Source: a virus. From it: a stretch of DNA of 64,000 nucleotides. The position numbers and the translations under genes are program-made. This document shows, piece by piece, positions 22,101 to 30,224 of the stretch (its first letter is position 1; the number at the start of each line of letters is the position of its first letter). Under the pieces are notes generated by a model, which had not been told where the DNA came from, ran no database searches, and worked only from the letters and a program-made list of their open reading frames with translations. The DNA is taken from IMG/VR virus record IMGVR_UViG_3300020463_002275, positions 62,001-126,000 of that record; one strand, given 5' to 3'.

Positions 22101-22691
22101 AGGAATGTCTGTATTGATAGCATTAAATCTATATTGTTCATGTGGAATATTACTTACTGTTGATTTCTTTGCTGGTTTTCCGAATACTCCATTTGCAGGT
22201 AATGCGGTATTTAAAACTTTAATAAATTGTTCGTACCAATTAGAGTTACTAGGATCGTTCCAAGTAATTTGTTGGCCTGATAAATTAAAATTATTTGAAT
22301 CAACAACATCTTGCGATGTTGATATTGATGTAATTTTAAGAAGTCCTTCTGCGGCTTGGTTACGCTTAGGATTATATGAAAGTAATCTTGCTAGACGTAG
22401 TACTGATTCTCTACGCTCTGCAAGTTCTAAAAAGTTTTCACGTGAATTAAGATCAATACGGAATGAAATATTTTGACCTAAAAACGCAATAAGATCGATT
22501 AATGCAAGATATTCGCTAGATTCAATGTAATCATTAAAATCCTCAGGATAGTTAGTCCTTAGGTAATTGATCATAGTTCTGCGTAAGTTGTCGAAGTCGT
22601 AACTTTGGAAATCAGCATTACGATAAGATTGATATATACGCTTCCAATCTTCTGCAACTAGCAGTCTATTTTGTCTGTCTGTTGATGACAT
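19125..22691 (-). CDS. 6: Baseplate wedge subunit gp6-like
   Basis: The 1188-residue product opens with MSSTDRQNRLLVAEDWKRIY and continues with RTNYPEDFNDYIESSEYLALIDLIAFLGQ and FLELAERRESVLRLARLLSY; this is the conserved N-terminal region of T4-type gp6, the central wedge protein that forms the baseplate iris. It is much longer than T4 gp6 (660 aa), as is usual in marine T4-like phages. The extreme C-terminus is odd: a near pure serine tract (about residues 1155-1177) followed by glycine-rich SGGGNSGGGYGY, written in DNA as 12-base tandem repeats. A ribosome binding site (AAGGAATG) and a late promoter at 22717-22724 lie upstream. gp25 is the next gene upstream, as expected for wedge assembly. 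Confidence 0.93.
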   Translation of the reverse strand: MSSTDRQNRLLVAEDWKRIYQSYRNADFQSYDFDNLRRTMINYLRTNYPEDFNDYIESSEYLALIDLIAFLGQNISFRIDLNSRENFLELAERRESVLRLARLLSYNPKRNQAAEGLLKITSISTSQDVVDSNNFNLSGQQITWNDPSNSNWYEQFIKVLNTALPANGVFGKPAKKSTVSNIPHEQYRFNAINTDIPKYSFSKVVEGQSLPFEVVSSDIVENDIEEEIPLVGNSFACLYKNDGQGPASTNTGFFCTFKQGSLDDGQFTVNNPSANQKVDIDATDINDKDVWLFKLDENGRENEYWTKVSSVEGNNVIYNSLNKNIKNLYSVLTRVQDRISLVFSDGVFGNLPQGRFKVVYRTSANKRYTIKPSEMTGIQIQIPYLSEFGVPETLNLTLQLKYTISNSSLSETNESIKANAPATYYTQNRMVTAEDYNVAPLGVSQEIVKVKTVNRNASGISRYFDLIDSTGKYSSTNLFGNDGLIYKETKNLKTTFNFVTTTDIESAITNTIEPIIRDRKVYNYYLENFTKIITADLGVKWNSSTQDTNRSTGFISDTNDIKFKVGGFTANNLRFIKAGTLVKFVAPTGFHFMKNNEHGLMAGALDHPNAIDYIWTKIISVGGDGTVVGSTGLGPIVLNDNIPTGAILQEVRPKLANVITDAVKTQVVDQAFATNTFGLRYDVETQQWRIITEANLDSVSNFSTGKTGDSSNQNLDASWLLYFKTDGERYDITYRTLRYVFESDKEIKFYYDSTNKIYDNKSGKIIKDKIEVLNVNNKPDVSDPFNISYDWEIVKEYRDAEGYVDSKRIEISFFDEDDDGVIDNPEGFIDIVAETVNPETKYIFQKKYTTSDGVEDYRYVDNAIEGIKVKASVGAVGAYSQYTAGQVFFVMDTELFYKLDVTKKNLELTKDYRGYTGRSGLKFRYLHSADYNQRIDPAASNIMDSYLLTRTYDAQYRQFLAGDRLTEPLPPSSDEMYRTYGAELDKIKSISDEIIYHPVKYKPLFGSSAETSLQATFKVVTNPDVVTNNNDIKSRIIEAINIYFNLDNWEFGESFYFSELSTYIMNQMTPDIVSIVIVPNEQSQAFGSLYEIKSESNEIFISSATVENVEIIDAITASRLRATGNVITASQETLNTGVTSSASPAGSVSSTGAMSSSTSSSSSSSSSSSSSSSSSNSGGGNSGGGYGY
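19164..19216. repeat. 12-bp tandem repeat encoding the gp6 serine tract
   Basis: The unit GAACTACTGCTT is repeated about four times in the 3' end of gp6 with flanking partial copies. On the coding strand this gives alternating serine codons. Such a run can change length by slippage without changing frame, because the unit is a multiple of three. Confidence 0.85.
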
Positions 22692-22716
22692 ATCACATTC
22701 CTTATTTGTTCATATG

Positions 22717-22724
22717 TATTTATT
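22717..22724 (-). promoter_or_regulatory. T4-type late promoter (AATAAATA)
   Basis: The minus strand carries AATAAATACAT about 26 bases before the gp6 ATG. It matches the NATAAATA late motif and is the natural promoter for gp6 and the giant gene. Confidence 0.62.
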
Positions 22725-22749
22725 TGTTTAAGAAAAGTGCGTATATAAT

Positions 22750-23196
22750 TTATGCTGTAAGTCCTGCATTTTCATCAAAGTCTAATCTAAGTTTTTCTGA
22801 AATATTATATGGCAAATATGTTAGTTGCATTTCAATTTGTATACCACTTTCATAACTTGTTACTCTAATATCTTCTGCTTGCACACGTGGATCATAGTTA
22901 CAAATGGTTGTAACATTAGCCGCTATTGCTTCTTTTAGATCATCTGTAAACGGTTCAAACAATGCGTCCCAAATAATAGTGCCAAATTTAGGATTGTGAA
23001 GTTTTTCACCTTGGCGAATATGGAAATGATTTAATAAATCTTGTTTTATAAGTGCAAGATCGTACAATGTACTGGAAGTATTTTCAGGATTAACTGTAGA
23101 CAAACCTCTATAAGCCTTGCTGGTTACAACAGGCTTTTGCTTTTGCGTTGGATTTATAGCAATTCTATCATATAGATTTTTTTCTAAAGTACTCAT
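22750..23196 (-). CDS. 25: Baseplate wedge subunit gp25
   Basis: The open frame extends to 23253, but the family-like start is ATG 23196 (MSTLEKNLYDRIAIN), giving 148 residues, close to T4 gp25 (132 aa). The region LALIKQDLLNHFHIRQGEKLHNP, FGTIIWDALFEPF and the downstream I..ll..dPRV pattern are the conserved gp25/GpW core. gp25 joins two gp6 molecules in the wedge and triggers sheath attachment. It precedes gp6 by 58 bases and follows the PAAR gene by eight, a very common gene order. No strong Shine-Dalgarno sequence is visible before this start, so translation may be coupled to the PAAR gene. Confidence 0.92.
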   Translation of the reverse strand: MSTLEKNLYDRIAINPTQKQKPVVTSKAYRGLSTVNPENTSSTLYDLALIKQDLLNHFHIRQGEKLHNPKFGTIIWDALFEPFTDDLKEAIAANVTTICNYDPRVQAEDIRVTSYESGIQIEMQLTYLPYNISEKLRLDFDENAGLTA

Positions 23197-23204
23197 ATAA
23201 CTAT

Positions 23205-23477
23205 TTAACCTATCTTCACTGCTGGTGACCCTACATCCCGAGTGTGGCCGCATGAATCATCATCGTTTTGTCTGTTGATAGGTATTCCTCCTATTTTTAC
23301 AAATGTTGTACCATTTGCTGTTGTTGGACTGGCATGTGGTGGCAAGCCGTGACCTTCTACTGGATCTCCGTCTGTAGCGACAGGTTCTCCTCCTACTTTT
23401 ACAAATGTTTGCTTAGTACTTTCAATTTTAGCACCTGCATCATTTTTATCACCTTTTCTTTGTATTTGATTTGGCAT
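23205..23477 (-). CDS. PAAR-repeat spike tip protein
   Basis: The 90-residue product has the PAAR pattern. It shows two G.P....D repeats (GGEPVATDGDPVEGHG and GGIPINRQNDDDSCGH), the proline-rich turn HGLPPHASPTTANG, and a terminal GSPAVKIG. PAAR proteins cap the beta-helical spike (gp5 in T4, with gp5.4 as the tip) and bind a metal through His/Cys residues; the C and H of DDSCGH and the H residues of EGHGLPPH are candidates. The gene lies between gp25 and the CHAP-type hydrolase, within the central hub module. Its ATG overlaps the hydrolase stop. Confidence 0.88.
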   Translation of the reverse strand: MPNQIQRKGDKNDAGAKIESTKQTFVKVGGEPVATDGDPVEGHGLPPHASPTTANGTTFVKIGGIPINRQNDDDSCGHTRDVGSPAVKIG

Positions 23478-24244
23478 TATACTGTTGTATCCGATCCTGG
23501 TGTTGCTGGTTCTGTACCATCAATAGGTTTATCAAACTCTGGTGGTATACTCCAGTTTCTTTTGATTGCTCTTACATATTGACTTTTGCTGTTAAAACTA
23601 TAATTTGATACTTTTGCATTATTACCTTGATTTCCACCTAAAACTTTTATTACTCCGTTGCTTGTAATTTCTTGAATAAATCCTATATGTCCGCCACTAC
23701 GTTTTTTTGACTTAAAAATTACAACGTCCCATTTGCGTATTTGCGTTGTATCTCGCCAATCAACTTCACTTCCCCAATTATACCAACCTTGGCTACTCAT
23801 TGTTTGCAGTGTAGGAATACCTGCTGTATATAATGCCCAACTTACAAAGGCCGCACACCAAGCATATGCCATTGAACTACTATCTCTTGTGTAACTATTT
23901 CCGCATACTTTATAACATTCTAATATTCTAGGATTGCCTGTAGCGCCACGTTCTCTCCAATCTTGCGTAAGCACGTTTTTTAATAAAGCATCAAGTTTTT
24001 CCCAACCCGGACCTTCTGGTAAAGGACCTGGTTCAATTGTTGTATCTAAATTAGGCATGTTACTTGAATTGACATATCCGCCATTTCCTGCTTGCTGTCC
24101 AGGACCTGATCTTGGATAGTCTCCTTCTAAGTCAAACTGACCGTCTGGAAATCTATTGCTTTCAATTTGTTCATTCCAATCTGAGTTGTCTGCAACTTCT
24201 GCTGGATTTACAACCGGTGTAAGTGGTATAATTACTTGTCCCAT
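23477..24244 (-). CDS. CHAP/NlpC-P60-type cell-wall hydrolase of the baseplate
   Basis: The chosen start is ATG 24244 (MGQVIIPLTPV), which overlaps the gp5 stop as TAATG; the upstream extension to 24286 has no ribosome binding site. The 255-residue protein has a Pro/Gly-rich first 95 residues and then a papain-like amidase domain of the TIGR02594/CHAP kind: catalytic Cys in AWCAAFVSWAL (about residue 130), His in GGHIGFIQEI (about 185), and a final VLGGNQGN motif. Such enzymes cut peptide bonds in peptidoglycan. Between gp5 and the PAAR tip, it is most simply a tail-associated hydrolase that helps the tube cross the cell wall. Being encoded in addition to the gp5 GH19-like domain, it suggests two different wall-cleaving activities in the tail. 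Confidence 0.85.
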   Translation of the reverse strand: MGQVIIPLTPVVNPAEVADNSDWNEQIESNRFPDGQFDLEGDYPRSGPGQQAGNGGYVNSSNMPNLDTTIEPGPLPEGPGWEKLDALLKNVLTQDWRERGATGNPRILECYKVCGNSYTRDSSSMAYAWCAAFVSWALYTAGIPTLQTMSSQGWYNWGSEVDWRDTTQIRKWDVVIFKSKKRSGGHIGFIQEITSNGVIKVLGGNQGNNAKVSNYSFNSKSQYVRAIKRNWSIPPEFDKPIDGTEPATPGSDTTV

Positions 24245-26820
24245 TAAACTACTGTTCCTGTGCTTGCATTTGGATCTCTGATCCACGCCGGATCATATCT
24301 TCCGCTTGTTAATACTTTTGCTTGTAGATATCCTTGGTCTTTAGGATAACCTAATTCATATCCACGTTCAGTGCCTGCGATAGCATATCTAAAGTTACCT
24401 AGTGTGCCTCTGCCGAAATCTTTGTAACGTTCTTTTAAATATGCCGCTGTAACTTTTACAGATTTTGCAACATCTGTAATCATTATAGTTGGATCGTCAA
24501 CAATTTCTACACCAAATGGGTTTAATGCTGGATCTTTTAATTCTTCTTTTACAAGTCCTGCAAGTTTGCCATAACGTTGATAGTTTGCTTTACCTGTTAA
24601 TTGGATCAATCCACGTCCGATATACTTACCGCCATCGCCTGCTCTTGTGTTGCCCATACCTGGACCAATTTTACTTGTGTAACCATATACAAGTTCAAAG
24701 AATGTTGTTTTATCTTTTTTAATTTCTGTTAGTTCTCCGTCACTTACAGTTCTTGCCGCACTGAATATAGAACGTATACGCTCATTACTTGTTCCACCGT
24801 ATCCTTTTTCCGTTGACAGTTGAAGTCCTGATTCTGTTTCTGCTGTAGCAATAGCCGCATATACTTGTTCTTCTGTAAATCCTTCAGCAAATAAAGCCGA
24901 TGCAAATACTCTTGATATTTCTTGTTTGCTAACTTTTACTGGTTCTGGATCAGCCGGAATATTTGCCGCCGCAATAGGATCAAATCGTAAACTGCCTTCT
25001 GGCTCTCCGCTTGTGTTAAATGCATTTGGCTGATTACCACTTTCAATTACATAACCTCCAGGTGTTCTATTAAATGTATCTGGTGTTGTAGGTGGATATG
25101 TTTCTGGTGGATCAACTCCTGCTCTAGTTTGATCTGGTGTATATTTTAATGGGTCATAATGTTCATGTTCAAACCAAGGCTCGTGTTGAGGAACACGGCT
25201 TGCTTTTAATGCAATTTCTGGCGGAGTAGGATCTACTACAAATGGTGCTGGCGGTATTATAGCCGCTGTAGGATCTGCTGGGTCTACAGGTATAATATTT
25301 TGAATATCTATATTGTTACCGAGTGAGTAAATTAACATGTCTGTGCCTGAACGCATCGATAATTGATTGTCTGTCTGTAATTTCATATTAGCAACACTTT
25401 TGAAATCCATTGTGTTGCCAGATTTCATTGTTGTTTTTAATGTACTTGTTTGATGTATTTCGCCTTCGGTGCTGATAAAACTATTACCTAACGCCTTCAT
25501 ATGATAGTCGCCGTCTGTAGTAATTTTTACTTCGTTATGGCCTTCAATACCAATACCAGCAGTACTACCTAATGAAAGTTGATCTCCTGAAGAAATGTTT
25601 TGTTTTTCCACAGCAATTAACATACCGTTTTGATTTGCATATATTACAACATCTTCGGCACTATTCATGTTTATATCTTTACCACTGTTTAGACTAAACT
25701 GAGTTCCTGTAATCATACTGGTACTGTCATGAGAACTTGTTCTAATTTTATTTGCAACTACATTTACATCTTGGCCTGCTGTAAGATTGATATCTCTGTC
25801 TGCTGTAAAATTTAAATCTTGTTGTGAGTGTACACTTATACTATCTGCGCCATATATATCTACTTTACCGTTACTAGTCATTTCTATCCAACTAGTACCT
25901 CTTGCGTTTGCAATATAAATTAAATCTTCAGAATTATGTAAAAGTATTTGATGACCTGTTCTTGTACGCAAACGTATAAGTTCGTTGTGAGGTCTAGTTA
26001 CATCTCCGCCTTCTTCTTGTGCTTCAATGTTGGCATATTCCATAGCAGTGTCTTTAGGATGACCTTTTCTTAAAAATTTGTCATCACCGTCGTCCATAAC
26101 AAAACTAGAACCACCTAATCTACTTTTTGGATAATTTAATTTATTTCCTTTAAATCCTATTTCTGCTTTAGGGGCGCCTTCACGTTTATCTAATGGTCCT
26201 GGTGTACTCCATCCAAATACTGCACTAGGCAATTCTCGTCTTGCACTAGAACTTGTAAGTCCTCTAGTTTCATCATCACTTAATCCTGAAACAACGTAAC
26301 CTTTTAATAAATCTAAGTGTGTTGGTTTTCTATGTGTTGTAGGTTCTGGTGTAGGATCTGTTGTTGTAAGTTTATTATATTCAACTGCTGGACCTTTTTT
26401 ATCATAATCTTTTAATAAAGATGTTGATGCATAACCAGGAGTCATAAAATTCATATACTCGTCTTGAACACAACCTATCCAATAACATTTACTTGTATTT
26501 CCTTCTACAAAAATAACAAGAACTCTTGTACCTATGTCTGGTGGTACTGCCCAAAATCCATAACTTTGTTGACTGTTTCTATACCCTTCATTTTTGTTGT
26601 TGCCTCCTACAGGCGTTACACCGTAAAATGGACTTAGGTACATTGCTTCCATTACTTGTCCTGAACGCTCAGGTTGATTACCTGAACTTGTTGACTTTAA
26701 TAGTTCAACTTGTAGAGTACCCATGTATTTTGTATCTAAGTTGTTTACAACTATTGCTTCAAAAGGACCAGTTTGACTAGTGCTTTTTGGTCGTGATCTG
26801 CGAATATCTTCGAACGCCAT
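24244..26820 (-). CDS. 5: Baseplate central spike gp5-like, with C-terminal GH19-type lysozyme/chitinase domain
   Basis: The 858-residue protein has the spike layout in altered order. Residues 1-130 form the OB-fold-like N-domain (GTLQVEL..., GFWAVPPDIGTRVLVIFVEG). Residues about 290-500 are a repetitive beta-helix (INLTAGQDVNV, INMNSAEDVVIYA). After a Pro-rich linker, residues about 620-845 are a GH19-like glycosidase domain, with AETESG, GKYIGRGLIQLTG and NYQRYG as the diagnostic motifs. In T4 gp5 the lysozyme sits between OB-fold and helix; here the glycosidase is C-terminal and of another family. The enzyme would cleave peptidoglycan sugar chains during tail penetration. It overlaps the CHAP gene and follows the hub gene by one base. 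Confidence 0.9.
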   Translation of the reverse strand: MAFEDIRRSRPKSTSQTGPFEAIVVNNLDTKYMGTLQVELLKSTSSGNQPERSGQVMEAMYLSPFYGVTPVGGNNKNEGYRNSQQSYGFWAVPPDIGTRVLVIFVEGNTSKCYWIGCVQDEYMNFMTPGYASTSLLKDYDKKGPAVEYNKLTTTDPTPEPTTHRKPTHLDLLKGYVVSGLSDDETRGLTSSSARRELPSAVFGWSTPGPLDKREGAPKAEIGFKGNKLNYPKSRLGGSSFVMDDGDDKFLRKGHPKDTAMEYANIEAQEEGGDVTRPHNELIRLRTRTGHQILLHNSEDLIYIANARGTSWIEMTSNGKVDIYGADSISVHSQQDLNFTADRDINLTAGQDVNVVANKIRTSSHDSTSMITGTQFSLNSGKDINMNSAEDVVIYANQNGMLIAVEKQNISSGDQLSLGSTAGIGIEGHNEVKITTDGDYHMKALGNSFISTEGEIHQTSTLKTTMKSGNTMDFKSVANMKLQTDNQLSMRSGTDMLIYSLGNNIDIQNIIPVDPADPTAAIIPPAPFVVDPTPPEIALKASRVPQHEPWFEHEHYDPLKYTPDQTRAGVDPPETYPPTTPDTFNRTPGGYVIESGNQPNAFNTSGEPEGSLRFDPIAAANIPADPEPVKVSKQEISRVFASALFAEGFTEEQVYAAIATAETESGLQLSTEKGYGGTSNERIRSIFSAARTVSDGELTEIKKDKTTFFELVYGYTSKIGPGMGNTRAGDGGKYIGRGLIQLTGKANYQRYGKLAGLVKEELKDPALNPFGVEIVDDPTIMITDVAKSVKVTAAYLKERYKDFGRGTLGNFRYAIAGTERGYELGYPKDQGYLQAKVLTSGRYDPAWIRDPNASTGTVV

Positions 26821-26821
26821 T

Positions 26822-29800
26822 TTATGTAGATCCCATATCTTTTAAATTTGTATTCAGTTGTGCCAACTTAGTTGCATTTGATGTTGCTACTGCTTCTAGA
26901 TTATTTGGAATAGTCATACTTACTGTAGGTGCTGTGTTTGCTAGTTTTGATAGACTAGGTACATTTCCAACTGTGTCTGTAAGTGTAGTTCCAAATTTTC
27001 CTAAAACATCGCTTCCATTTAAATTTACCTGACTTAGTGTTTCAGAGGCAAAGGTTGTGGCGGCATTTTTTAAGTTATTAAATTCTGCACCAATTTTTCC
27101 TAGTTCTGCAATGCCAACTTGTTCTTGTAATGTTTTTAATGATTGACCAATTTTACCAAATGCATCTAATGCAGGTAAGCCTAACGATTGTGCTTGTTGT
27201 GATACTAAATCATTCAGTCCTTGATAGCCAGGCAATAGTAATTCTATTTGTTTTTTTGCTTCAGATAAATTTTCTGTAGCACCAGTTGTTATTGCCGCCT
27301 CAGAAACTTTGCCTGCATACTCAACTGCTTTTTCATTCATTGACTGACTTGCTTTTGTTGTTTCAATAATTGCTCCAAGATTTTGTGTTGTAGGTTGTTC
27401 TGTTTGTGCTCTTACTCTAGTCATTTGTAAAACTGTTGTATACTGGTTTTCATTTATTAAATGGTTAACAACATTAACACGATAAAGACCACTAAAAGTA
27501 TCTACAATAACTAATTCTTCAGGAAATATATAATCTCCCCTGCTTGGATCAAAATCAACTGGAGTTCTAAATAATATGTTTACATGAAGTTCTCCATTGG
27601 CATAGTTTGCATGTCCGTCTTGAGTCATATTAATATACGAAGTTTCTTTAGCATGATAATTTCCGACGCCATTGTCTGAAAGATAAAAAGGATCTCCCAT
27701 AATAGTCATGTCAACTTTGACCATGTCAACTAATGAATTCATAAGTCTATCGTTAAACATTCTTGCGATACCAATTTCAGAATTGTCAAATCCTGAACCG
27801 CCAGAATTTCCTGTATTTGTGTTTACAACATCTGCTTGTTTAGCCGCGGCTTCTCCTGGCGGTAACCCAATTCCTCCGTTGCTAGTTACATATTCTGGAT
27901 TAGGTGGCAATGTTGTTTGCGTACCTGCCGCTCCTGTAGTTTGTGCGGCTGTTGATGAACCTCTATCTGCTGTGATAGGATAGATAAAACTTTTATTATA
28001 AGCAATTTGAAAATCTAGTATATCTTTGTTTTTACCTGTGTAGATATAATTGTATTCTTTTGCCGCTTGTGCTTTAAGTTCTGGAATACCTTTACTTGGT
28101 GCAGAAGGTGCAATAAACAAACTGTGGTGTACATAGTAAGGTACAATTCTGTAAGTGTATACTGATGGTACTTTTCCTGTTTTTGCTATTTCACTATTGG
28201 TAGGTACTGTGTACACATCTGTTTCAACTCTATACCATTTGATATAACCAAAAGGATTTTTAATATCTTTCAACTGTCCAGCCAATTCTCTTCCATACAT
28301 ACTTGTTATTAAAACTTCTTCAATTATTTCTTGCAGTCTTGTACCTGCACTAAATTTATAAGTTCTAATTTCTCCGTCAAGTTTCATGTTGGCTCCAGCA
28401 CGAGCAAAAATAGGATATTGTTTTTGAAACGCTTCAGTTTTCTTTGCTAATTCTTCATTGTCTTTTTTGATCTGTTCATTAGCATCTCGGACACGTATTG
28501 ATTCATTTGCAAAACTATCTAAAGATCCTGATCCCTTAACATACTTAGGTTCAGGCATAGGTTGTGCTCCGCCTTCAAATGGGCTGTCAAGCATTTTTGC
28601 CGCTCCTATTTCATTTTGACTAAATGCACTAGCGGCATATTTTTTCATCATTTGATCTAGTCTGCCAGCATTTTTAACATTACCTGACATAGTTGCAAGA
28701 TATTCATCAAAGTTTTCCGGTACAGGCTCTTCGCCGCCGCCTATACTTTTCCAATACCCTTCTAAAATTTTTGGACTTGTAACTTGTTCATGTGTTGGAT
28801 CTCGAAAACCATCTTCCGCATTATAATATCCTGGATCCATTGTTGCAGAACTATTTGTTTCTGCGTTTGCAGTAGGACTAAAAGTAGATGCTCCTTCTTT
28901 TGGAAAAATAATTACAAATTGATCTGCAACTGATACTTGCTCTGCTTCTTGCATTTCCAACAATCTTGCATTCATTATACCTGTAATACTTTTTCCGCCT
29001 GTTTGTAATATTTCTCTAACAGTTCTCCCAGTAATTGCTACATCAGTTTTAATTTGCTGTACACTATCACGCAAAGCACGTTCGTTCCATGCAATGGCTT
29101 CTACTTGATATATTGAACCTCCTTCATTAACTGAAAATTGTGACGTAGTTAATGAAATAGGAATAAGTCTTCTTGCATATGGTACATCTACTTGTGTACC
29201 GTCAACTGTCCAACCTTTAAAATCTAGTTGTAAGCAAAAACATGCAGTAGTGTAATCTTGGAAGCCTGCTTTTGCCGCGGCAACGCTTAGTGCTTGATAA
29301 AATAGACCCATGCTGTAGGGCTCTTTGACTTCAAAACTAATTTTTGTAACATTACTGTTTGTGCCGTAAGATAAACTTGGTTGCATGTTTGCACCGATAT
29401 CTAAATTATCAATAAAAAATTCTACATTGCTACCTAATGCAATTTCTACTTGTGTTTTTTTCTTTTTAGAACCTGCACCGCCACCACTTTGACATACAAT
29501 ATTATCCAAGCCTGTTTTACGATATGTATTATCAGGATCGCTAATTTGTTCATGACTTAATGCCGCAAGTGTAATAATACAATTCATACTTGCAAAGTTT
29601 TCTAATTCGTTTGGCCAAGGAGGTTGAGATTCGCCAGGTACTAGTTGTCCTGCTTTTGTTGTAAACCCTATTGGTCCTGGTTTTGCTTTTAAATTACTTT
29701 TGAATGCTTTTGGATGCATTGATGCAAATAAACTTCCGTCTTTTGCCATATTGCTAAAGCCTTCAACTTGACCGAATACATTCGTTCCTCCTTCTACTTT

Positions 29801-29917
29801 AAATTGATTCAAAGTATTGTTAATACCGCCTTGAATGTCTGCGGCAATCTCAGGAATTGCAGAACTGATTTGTTGAAACTTGCTAGTTACTTTATTCGCT
29901 AGTGCTTTGAAATTCAA
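26822..29917 (-). CDS. Large baseplate hub protein (gp27-like by position)
   Basis: This 1031-residue protein lies between gp53 and gp5, where a hub protein is expected. Two conserved-looking regions stand out. One runs from about residue 155 to 310 (FFIDNLDIGANMQPS, TKISFEVKEPYSMGL, LQLDFKGW, RLIPISLTTSQFSVNEGGSIYQVEAIAWNE). The other runs from about 735 to 850 (DMTIMGDPFYLSDNG, YTTVLQMTRVRAQ), which resembles the domains of hub proteins that adapt the sheath/tube symmetry to the spike. The last 180 residues are helical and Ala/Gln-rich. T4 gp27 is only 391 residues, so this is at best a much enlarged analogue. Virion structural role confident; the gp27 equivalence is an inference from order and general pattern. 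Confidence 0.72.
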   Translation of the reverse strand: MNFKALANKVTSKFQQISSAIPEIAADIQGGINNTLNQFKVEGGTNVFGQVEGFSNMAKDGSLFASMHPKAFKSNLKAKPGPIGFTTKAGQLVPGESQPPWPNELENFASMNCIITLAALSHEQISDPDNTYRKTGLDNIVCQSGGGAGSKKKKTQVEIALGSNVEFFIDNLDIGANMQPSLSYGTNSNVTKISFEVKEPYSMGLFYQALSVAAAKAGFQDYTTACFCLQLDFKGWTVDGTQVDVPYARRLIPISLTTSQFSVNEGGSIYQVEAIAWNERALRDSVQQIKTDVAITGRTVREILQTGGKSITGIMNARLLEMQEAEQVSVADQFVIIFPKEGASTFSPTANAETNSSATMDPGYYNAEDGFRDPTHEQVTSPKILEGYWKSIGGGEEPVPENFDEYLATMSGNVKNAGRLDQMMKKYAASAFSQNEIGAAKMLDSPFEGGAQPMPEPKYVKGSGSLDSFANESIRVRDANEQIKKDNEELAKKTEAFQKQYPIFARAGANMKLDGEIRTYKFSAGTRLQEIIEEVLITSMYGRELAGQLKDIKNPFGYIKWYRVETDVYTVPTNSEIAKTGKVPSVYTYRIVPYYVHHSLFIAPSAPSKGIPELKAQAAKEYNYIYTGKNKDILDFQIAYNKSFIYPITADRGSSTAAQTTGAAGTQTTLPPNPEYVTSNGGIGLPPGEAAAKQADVVNTNTGNSGGSGFDNSEIGIARMFNDRLMNSLVDMVKVDMTIMGDPFYLSDNGVGNYHAKETSYINMTQDGHANYANGELHVNILFRTPVDFDPSRGDYIFPEELVIVDTFSGLYRVNVVNHLINENQYTTVLQMTRVRAQTEQPTTQNLGAIIETTKASQSMNEKAVEYAGKVSEAAITTGATENLSEAKKQIELLLPGYQGLNDLVSQQAQSLGLPALDAFGKIGQSLKTLQEQVGIAELGKIGAEFNNLKNAATTFASETLSQVNLNGSDVLGKFGTTLTDTVGNVPSLSKLANTAPTVSMTIPNNLEAVATSNATKLAQLNTNLKDMGST

Positions 29918-29918
29918 T

Positions 29919-30224
29919 TTATACTCCTAGTACGTTTCTTAGTGTAGGACCTTTTGGTAAAAATATTTGTACACCTGCCTCCATATCAAATACAGGATCT
30001 TTTATTGTATCCATATTTCTTTGTGCAAACACCCACCATAATTTACTGTTACCATATAAATCATATGCAAGTAAATCTGGTCTATGTGTGTACTGTGTTT
30101 CTATTGTATACAAAAAATCATCTGCCTCTGCTGGAACTGGACGTATTTCAAAGTTTCCTAGATAACTGTTATCTACGATTGGCGTGTTTGACCACGGACT
30201 TGCTTTACTATATGATGCTGTCAT
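29919..30224 (-). CDS. 53: Baseplate wedge gp53-like protein
   Basis: The 101-residue product contains RPDLLAYDLYGNSKLWWVFAQRNMD, followed by a short segment ending IFLPKG. This matches the conserved LysM-like core of gp53 wedge proteins (R...LA...YG...LWW....N). T4 gp53 is longer (196 aa), so this is a compact version. gp53 clamps neighbouring wedges at the top of the baseplate. Its ATG overlaps the gp48 stop and the hub gene begins two bases after its own stop, so the three are probably co-translated. Confidence 0.82.
   Translation of the reverse strand: MTASYSKASPWSNTPIVDNSYLGNFEIRPVPAEADDFLYTIETQYTHRPDLLAYDLYGNSKLWWVFAQRNMDTIKDPVFDMEAGVQIFLPKGPTLRNVLGV

Noticed and set aside
21925-22476. 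183-codon plus-strand frame inside gp6
   Set aside because: Antisense shadow of a well conserved gene; no promoter, ribosome binding site or protein-like pattern.
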